A stretch of 37,436 bases of DNA from Crenothrix polyspora (GTDB lineage Bacteria; Pseudomonadota; Gammaproteobacteria; Methylococcales; Methylomonadaceae): NCBI GenBank assembly GCA_945903675.1, contig CAMDOP010000002.1:1-37436 (forward strand). The letters run 5' to 3'. The notes under the pieces were generated by a model. It searched no databases, had not been told where the DNA came from, and was given only the letters and a program-made list of their open reading frames with translations. Made by a program: the position numbers and the translations under genes. Of the stretch, positions 33,109 through 37,436 are shown in pieces; position 1 is the stretch's first letter; each line of letters starts with the position of its first letter.

Positions 33109-33446
33109 GTGAGCAACTCCAGTTATTACAGTCGGTTATGTTATTTATAGGGGCAAGCAACTTCAGGTTCAACAGTTTAGCTTATACGTTGACTTTTATA
33201 CAGGGTTGTCATGAAAGCAGGCGAAAGGTGAAGGGCGAAGGACGAAGGACTCGAATCTGCACAATATCCTACTAGGTTTTGCCTTTAGCCCTAAACCCTA
33301 AACCCTTCGCCTGAACTTATAATCATTGTATTCTATTAGGAAACAATCTATAAATCCTTGGCGCTATTGTCAACAATAAGATACTTCGATATAGTTTACC
33401 TGCAGTAAAGTAAAACCATTAACCTAATCTTATTGAGGATTTCCTT
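33109..33446. other. Divergent gap with one copy of the repeat family
   Basis: 338 bases holding a palindromic repeat copy (33215-33315) between the TPR gene and the second 57-residue gene. The remaining bases show no ORF. Promoters for both divergent genes should lie here. Confidence 0.5.
33215..33315. repeat. Palindromic repeat family, copy 1
   Basis: About 100 bases beginning GCAGGCGAAAGGTGAAGGGC and ending in CCTTCGCCTG. Its ends are imperfect inverted repeats, and inner words such as GAAGGAC recur in tandem. It shares its layout with the copies at 34030, 34646 and 34913: a purine arm of AAGG/GAAGG words, a middle with ATCTGC and CTAGG, and a pyrimidine arm. Confidence 0.65.
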
Positions 33447-33620
33447 ATGACCGACATCAGTAAAGACATTGCTATAGCAATATTAGTTATTATCGCCTTA
33501 GTAGGCTTTATATCAGGCGAATTTATTATTTCATCAGCGCTGTTTGCAGCAACCACCATCGTTAGTAATCTTAAAGTTAACCGTAAGCGTGCACGCGACG
33601 GTCAACTTTCATGGGATTAA
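33447..33620 (+). CDS. 57-residue membrane protein, paralogue of the one at 4579
   Basis: A small gene with an ATG at 33447, a ribosome site GAGGA 7 bases upstream and a TAA at 33618-33620. The protein starts MTDISKDIAIAIL, has hydrophobic segments at about 8-22 and 28-40 split by ISGEF, then NRKRARDG and ends QLSWD. It aligns without gaps with the protein at 4579-4752, with about 27 identities in 57, concentrated in KD, FISGE, ALFA, N-x-K and QLSW. A terminator follows at once, so it is monocistronic. No known family was recognised. It may be a new family of small inner-membrane proteins. Confidence 0.82.
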   Translation: MTDISKDIAIAILVIIALVGFISGEFIISSALFAATTIVSNLKVNRKRARDGQLSWD

Positions 33621-33640
33621 GACCACAAGCATCTTAAAGT

Positions 33641-33673
33641 CTTCCTCGGCTATCAGCCTTGGAAGGCTTTTTG
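33641..33673 (+). terminator. Rho-independent terminator of the second 57-residue gene
   Basis: CTTCCTCGGC and GCCTTGGAAG pair with two mismatches around a 5-base loop, followed by GCTTTTTG. It begins 20 bases past the stop codon. Confidence 0.75.
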
Positions 33674-34029
33674 TTGTTAGTTTAGCAACTTTATAATAAA
33701 TCATAGTTACACACTTATCTATTTCAGCCGTTCTGGCGATCAATCATCCTTTTAGCCCAGCCTAAGTGCTTACTTGTGTTGTGATAATTTGCAATACACA
33801 AAGCCGCAATCTAAATATTAGCTTCAAAACATTTACCTAATAGGTCTTTTATTGCCGACATAAGCATAGCGAGGGCATGGTAACTATTTAGTCGCTATTC
33901 ACTTAGTCATCTTTTGCAGAAGCAAAAAACAGCGCTTTAGAATTATAAGCAAACAAATCTATTAAGATTAAGCCTCATGAGAAACGTTAATTTTCCTGAC
34001 TGTTAAATACTGGTATTATTGTAAAAACC
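33674..34029. other. Intergenic region without a recognisable gene
   Basis: About 350 AT-rich bases before repeat copy 2. No ORF with coding character, tRNA or strong hairpin was seen. Confidence 0.4.
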
Positions 34030-34141
34030 CTAAGGCTCAGGGCTCAGGGCGAAGGGCTAAAGGCGAAGCCAAGTGTAGTCTAACAACTTAATGTGTTACA
34101 GATGCGAGACTTAAGCTTTCGCCCTTAGCCTTTTGTCTGCT
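34030..34141. repeat. Palindromic repeat family, copy 2
   Basis: Begins with GGCTCAGGGCTCAGGGCGAA and ends GCCCTTAGCCTTTTGTCTGC. The two ends pair imperfectly (AGGGCGAAGGGCTAAAGGC against GCCTTTTG and GCCCTTAGCC). It lies just upstream of the lipoprotein gene's ribosome site and so may lie in its leader. Confidence 0.6.
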
Positions 34142-34173
34142 CTCATTAATCTTTTTTATTCAGGAGTGTTCCC

Positions 34174-34629
34174 ATGTCAGGTTTTAAGCTTGTGGTTTCC
34201 AGTACAATCGTGTTGGCATTAACGGGTTGTGCCAACCTGCCTTCAGGTCCTTCTGTGTTGGTATTGCCGGGTTCAGCTATGTCATTTGATAGATTCATTA
34301 ATGATAATGCGAGCTGTCAACAACTTGCCTTAGCTCAAGCGGCTAGTTTAGTCGGCACGGGCACAGCTATTGGCTCTATTGAAATTAATCAGCAGCGTTA
34401 TGATGCAGCTTTTATTCAATGTATGTATGCTAAAGGGCATCAAGTTCCTGTCTCTGGACAGTTGGCACTGCCCCAAGCTCAAACTACACCCGCAGCAGCT
34501 ATGCCGCCACCGCCACCGGATGCCCAACATCCTAATGCTTCTGGTGCTAAGTCAACACAAACGCCTGAATCTCGTGCGAATATACCACCGCCGCCACCAG
34601 GCTTGCCACCTGCACCACCTACGCAGTAA
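34174..34629 (+). CDS. Small lipoprotein with proline-rich tail, paralogue of the one at 6331
   Basis: A 151-residue lipoprotein. The signal peptide ends in a good lipobox, LTGC (Cys19), and AGGAG lies 8 bases before the ATG. The conserved part has GPSVLVLPGS, DRFINDNASCQQL, and FIQCMYAKGHQVPVSGQ, as in the protein at 6331-6708. The middle has a short glycine/alanine block (ASLVGTGTAIGS) where the paralogue has an unrelated stretch. The C-terminal 45 residues are proline-rich with two PPPPP runs. This tail may thread through the peptidoglycan. The function is unknown. Repeat copies lie on both sides of the gene. Confidence 0.78.
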   Translation: MSGFKLVVSSTIVLALTGCANLPSGPSVLVLPGSAMSFDRFINDNASCQQLALAQAASLVGTGTAIGSIEINQQRYDAAFIQCMYAKGHQVPVSGQLALPQAQTTPAAAMPPPPPDAQHPNASGAKSTQTPESRANIPPPPPGLPPAPPTQ

Positions 34630-34633
34630 TTGT

Positions 34634-34780
34634 TTACTTTTATTAAAAGCAGACAAAGGACGAAAGGCGAAGGGTTAAGTCTAGTATCTGCCACGCCCTA
34701 AGTTACTAGCCTCCTAGGCTTAATCTTTAGCCCTGAGCCTTTCGTCTGCGCTGGAGCTGTTGCTAGCCTTATGACTTTAG
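34634..34780. repeat. Direct repeat, left copy (repeat family copy 3)
   Basis: About 147 bases that recur at 34901-35044 with few mismatches and one 3-base length difference. Inside it, 34646-34755 is a member of the palindromic family (GCAGACAAAGGACGAAAGGC at one end, GCCTTTCGTCTGCGCT near the other). Its last 12 bases, TTATGACTTTAG, equal the 3' end of the sensor kinase gene, so this copy carries a displaced piece of that gene's end. Confidence 0.85.
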
Positions 34781-34784
34781 TTCT

Positions 34785-34858
34785 ATAGGATGTGCTGAAC
34801 GATAGTGAAGCGCATCGCACTATTATAGTGATGCGCTTCGTTCCTCAGCACATCTTAT
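34785..34858. repeat. Long REP-type hairpin between the two direct repeats
   Basis: Arms of about 33-38 bases (left GATGTGCTGAACGATAG then TGAAGCGCATCG; right TGATGCGCTTCGTTCCTCAGCACATC in parts) fold into a long imperfect hairpin around TTA. The left arm has a relative at 15860-15895. No coding sequence is present. Confidence 0.75.
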
Positions 34859-34900
34859 AAAACTGGCTACCAATTTAAGACGGGACATTAGCTTAATCGT

Positions 34901-35044
34901 TCACTTTTCTTAAAAGCAGACAAAGGACGAAAGGCGAAGGGTTAAGTCTAGTATCTGCCTCGCCCTAAGTTGCTATCCTCCTAGGCTTAATCTTTCGCCC
35001 TGAGCCTTTCGTCTGCGCTGAAGCTATGACTCTTATGACTTTAG
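34901..35044. repeat. Direct repeat, right copy (repeat family copy 4)
   Basis: Matches 34634-34780. The palindromic family member within it spans 34913-35019. Its last 12 bases are the genuine last codons and stop of the sensor kinase gene, so this copy is probably the original and the left copy the duplicate. Confidence 0.85.
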
Positions 35045-37436
35045 TATGTTATCTAAGCTTGCCATGGTCGCTATAAATGTTTGGCTAAAGCTTTGTAAGC
35101 GGTCTTCATTGGGCAAGCTTACTTTAAGTTCTGCATCAAAGAGGGTTACGGCGGCATGTAAACGCACTGCACCCATATTTCCGGCTGTACCTTTTAAAGT
35201 ATGCACTATGGCCTGAATGGCCAATCTATCTTTAGTCAAGAGTAAGGCATTAAGTTCTGCTGGAAAACTGTGGAAGCTGTCTTTAAATGTTTGTAATATA
35301 TCAATAAGCAAGGCTTGATTATTACCTATTAAGGCTAAGATGTTTTTAAAATCAAAAAGAGCTAAGTCATCATATAATGCAGTTGCCGCTACATTAACTC
35401 GTTGTGCTGGAATCGCAACAGGCTTAATCCAACGCGTGAGTACAGTTAAAAGCTGCTCAGGAGTGATGGGTTTACTGATAAATTCATTAATACCACTTGC
35501 CAAGCAACGGGCTTGTTCTTCAGCTGTCACCCCTGCAGATAGTGCAAAGATCGGCAGGTTTTTAAAACGAGGTTGTAATCGTAGTTGCTGAGTCGTTTCA
35601 AAACCATCCATTACCGGCATGTGCATATCCATTAATACCGCAGAAAAATCGTTTTGAGCCAATAGTTCAAGCGCCTCTTTACCGTTATTTGCCACACTGA
35701 CTAAAATGCCCGATAAGCTGAGGAATTCTGTAACCACTTGCTGGTTGATTATATTATCTTCAACCACTAAAACTTTATAGCCCGCTAATGAGGGGTTATG
35801 TTCATTAGAATTAAGTTTGAATGAATTTGCTTGGTCCGTGTTACTAATAAAGTTTAATGGCAATACCGCTAAGTTTAGCTCAAAGCTAAACGTGCTACCT
35901 TGGTTGGGAATGCTGCATAAGCTCAATTGACTGTCCATCAGACTTAATAATTCATTGCATATTGCCAGTCCTAAACCAGAGCCGCCATAGAGCCTAGTAA
36001 TAGAACCATCAACCTGACTAAACGGTAAAAATAACTTATGTTGATGTTCGCTAGCAATACCGATGCCCGTGTCTTTAACAGAAAAGACTAAACGAACTAG
36101 CGATTGCTGTGATTGTTGTAGGCTGATGGCTAAGCTAACATTACCAGACTCAGTAAATTTAATGGCATTGCCCAATAGATTGATCAGTATTTGTTGTAGG
36201 CGGTTAGCGTCGCCTAACAACCCCATTGGCACTTTTTCATCAATCGTCAAGTTCAGTGTTAGGCCCTTACTAGAGCAGGCGTCTATAAAAAGCATGTGTA
36301 ATGAATCAACCATGCTATCGAGTTGAAAGGCTATGGGCTCAAGGTTAATACTTTGGGCAGCTAAACGCGATAAATCAAGAATACCATTGAGCAAGCTTAA
36401 TAAACTCGTTGATGCGGTGTTGATTTTAGCAAAATAACTTTGTGCTTCAGGGCTAAAGTCTTGGTATAAGGCCAGTTTTGAAAAACCGATAATGGCATTC
36501 ATCGGCGTGCGTATTTCATGCGACATGGTTGCTAAAAATTCAGACTTAACAGTCGTCGCTTGTTCTGCCGTAAATTTGGCTGCAGCTAATTCAAATTCAA
36601 TTTGTTTGTAGGTATCAATATTAGTATGTTGGATGATGATTTCGCCAGACTCAGTATTTAAAGCCTTAACCTGCATTTCAAACCAGATGTCTGTTCCATC
36701 AATTGAACAAGGGTACTCTAATCGAAATACCTCAAGTTTACCGTCTTGTACTTGTTTAATCCCATTGGAGGCGTTTAGGATAAAGGGGCTAGTCTCCGCG
36801 TAGACTTCATTATAATTACTATAGCAATTTAAGTAGTTAATACCCACCCAATCATCATAAGTGTAGCCTAAGCCATTTTTGACACCGAATTGTCGCCAAG
36901 GCTGATTAGTGGCTACGATAAAGCCATCACGGTCTATTACTGCAATTTCAGAGAGTAGTGAGTCTAAAATGCTAGTGGTGAATTGTTGGCTGTCTTGTAA
37001 GGCTAGTCTTAAGGCATTGCGGTGAGTAATATCTTCTTTAACACCTAAATAATGGCTGATTTCACCGCAGTCATTACGAATGGGTGAGATATGGGTAGAT
37101 ACGATGTACTCAATCCCGAGTTTAGAGTGATTAATAAATTCGCCTTGCCAGTTTTGACCTTCCTGCATGGCTTTAAACATCAACTGATAAGTGCTGTCCG
37201 GTGTTTTCCCTGATTTCAGTAGTCGCTGATTGTTGCCAAGCAAGTCTTCTTTGTTATAACCCGAAAGAGCGATAAAGCTGGCATTAACATACTCCATATT
37301 GCCCGATAGGTCAGTGATAACCACAGGGCCTTGGCTTTGTTCTAAGGCTTGAGACAGTAGGGTTAATAGCTGTTGATTGGCTTTTTGTTGCGTTATATCT
37401 TCAATCAATTGCAGTACATACTCTATTTGGCCATCA
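35033..37436 (-). CDS. Hybrid sensor histidine kinase (PAS-PAS-HK-REC-Hpt), 5' end outside the window
   Basis: About 800 residues are visible; the frame is open through the right edge, and the first visible residues (DGQIEYVLQLIEDITQQK) are the end of a further PAS domain, so the true N-terminus is missing. Counting from the codon at 37408: PAS at about 15-130, a second PAS at about 140-270, HisKA with the phospho-His in ATMSHEIRTPMN (His297), HATPase with NLLGNAIKFTESG, DTGIGIA and GGSGLGLAI, a receiver with VLVVEDNIINQQ and the phospho-Asp in VLMDMHMPVMDG, and a C-terminal Hpt with HTLKGTAGNMGA. This is a full phosphorelay in one chain. The signal and output partner are unknown. Its 3' end is partly duplicated downstream. 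Confidence 0.93.
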   Translation of the reverse strand, partial: DGQIEYVLQLIEDITQQKANQQLLTLLSQALEQSQGPVVITDLSGNMEYVNASFIALSGYNKEDLLGNNQRLLKSGKTPDSTYQLMFKAMQEGQNWQGEFINHSKLGIEYIVSTHISPIRNDCGEISHYLGVKEDITHRNALRLALQDSQQFTTSILDSLLSEIAVIDRDGFIVATNQPWRQFGVKNGLGYTYDDWVGINYLNCYSNYNEVYAETSPFILNASNGIKQVQDGKLEVFRLEYPCSIDGTDIWFEMQVKALNTESGEIIIQHTNIDTYKQIEFELAAAKFTAEQATTVKSEFLATMSHEIRTPMNAIIGFSKLALYQDFSPEAQSYFAKINTASTSLLSLLNGILDLSRLAAQSINLEPIAFQLDSMVDSLHMLFIDACSSKGLTLNLTIDEKVPMGLLGDANRLQQILINLLGNAIKFTESGNVSLAISLQQSQQSLVRLVFSVKDTGIGIASEHQHKLFLPFSQVDGSITRLYGGSGLGLAICNELLSLMDSQLSLCSIPNQGSTFSFELNLAVLPLNFISNTDQANSFKLNSNEHNPSLAGYKVLVVEDNIINQQVVTEFLSLSGILVSVANNGKEALELLAQNDFSAVLMDMHMPVMDGFETTQQLRLQPRFKNLPIFALSAGVTAEEQARCLASGINEFISKPITPEQLLTVLTRWIKPVAIPAQRVNVAATALYDDLALFDFKNILALIGNNQALLIDILQTFKDSFHSFPAELNALLLTKDRLAIQAIVHTLKGTAGNMGAVRLHAAVTLFDAELKVSLPNEDRLQSFSQTFIATMASLDNILKS

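Noticed and set aside
34348..34694. Three overlapping ORFs in other frames of the right-hand lipoprotein
   Set aside because: They mirror the proline-rich coding stretch; only the plus-strand frame from 34174 has a signal peptide, ribosome site and paralogue.
33215..35019. Possible CRISPR array because of repeated units
   Set aside because: Units are about 100 bases, palindromic, unevenly spaced and separated by genes; there are no short repeats with unique spacers and no cas genes.

Overview
The window looks like chromosome from a low-GC gammaproteobacterial methylotroph, most likely a methanotroph of the order Methylococcales. The main evidence is a tetrahydromethanopterin-linked formaldehyde oxidation cluster at 20.5-25.4 kb: mch, fae, two ATP-grasp ligase-like proteins and a CitG-like protein. 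A copper P1B-ATPase with its chaperone, a molybdate transporter and a lipid A operon of gammaproteobacterial type agree with this. No methane or methanol oxidation genes are in the window, so the exact lineage is an inference.

Layout. 1-176 holds the start of a transposase that runs off the left edge. 0.4-6.7 kb, all on the minus strand, holds a large PAS-GGDEF-EAL protein, a PsiE-like membrane protein, two small membrane proteins (one of 57 residues), an alpha/beta-hydrolase lipoprotein, a small lipoprotein and a Gly/His-rich exported protein. 7.4-10.8 kb is a minus-strand operon for an oxidoreductase, an aminotransferase and LpxB. The set matches GnnA-GnnB-LpxB, which predicts lipid A built on 2,3-diamino-2,3-dideoxyglucose. 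10.9-13.3 kb is copZ-copA. 13.5-15.5 kb is rep. 15.5-16.6 kb has no intact gene: it holds fused remnants of IS5-type and IS30-type transposases and a dense set of palindromes. 16.6-20.4 kb carries a solitary cheR and modABC. 20.5-25.4 kb is the C1 cluster, ending in a strong terminator shared with a convergent cytidylate kinase-like gene. 26.5-33.1 kb carries rlmJ, a small secreted protein, a DUF445 protein coupled to an esterase, gamma-glutamyltransferase overlapping a phosphopantetheinyl transferase, and a TPR membrane protein. 33.2-35.05 kb is a repeat-rich stretch around a second 57-residue membrane protein and a second copy of the small lipoprotein. The right edge cuts a hybrid sensor kinase.

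How the genes work together. Fae condenses formaldehyde with tetrahydromethanopterin and Mch hydrolyses the methenyl intermediate. The ATP-grasp and CitG-like proteins probably make or modify the pterin or furan cofactor. ModABC imports the molybdate that formate dehydrogenase normally needs at the end of C1 oxidation. Copper handling suits a methanotroph.

Most notable are: (1) two paralogous 57-residue membrane proteins, at 4579-4752 and 33447-33620, each in a neighbourhood with a paralogous small lipoprotein, a pattern repeated at both ends of the window; (2) a four-copy palindromic repeat family occupying the gaps around the right-hand set; (3) a GGDEF-EAL protein whose EAL domain has lost key acidic residues; (4) a hydrolase with Asp where the nucleophilic Ser is expected; (5) a DUF3147-type membrane protein embedded in the C1 operon.
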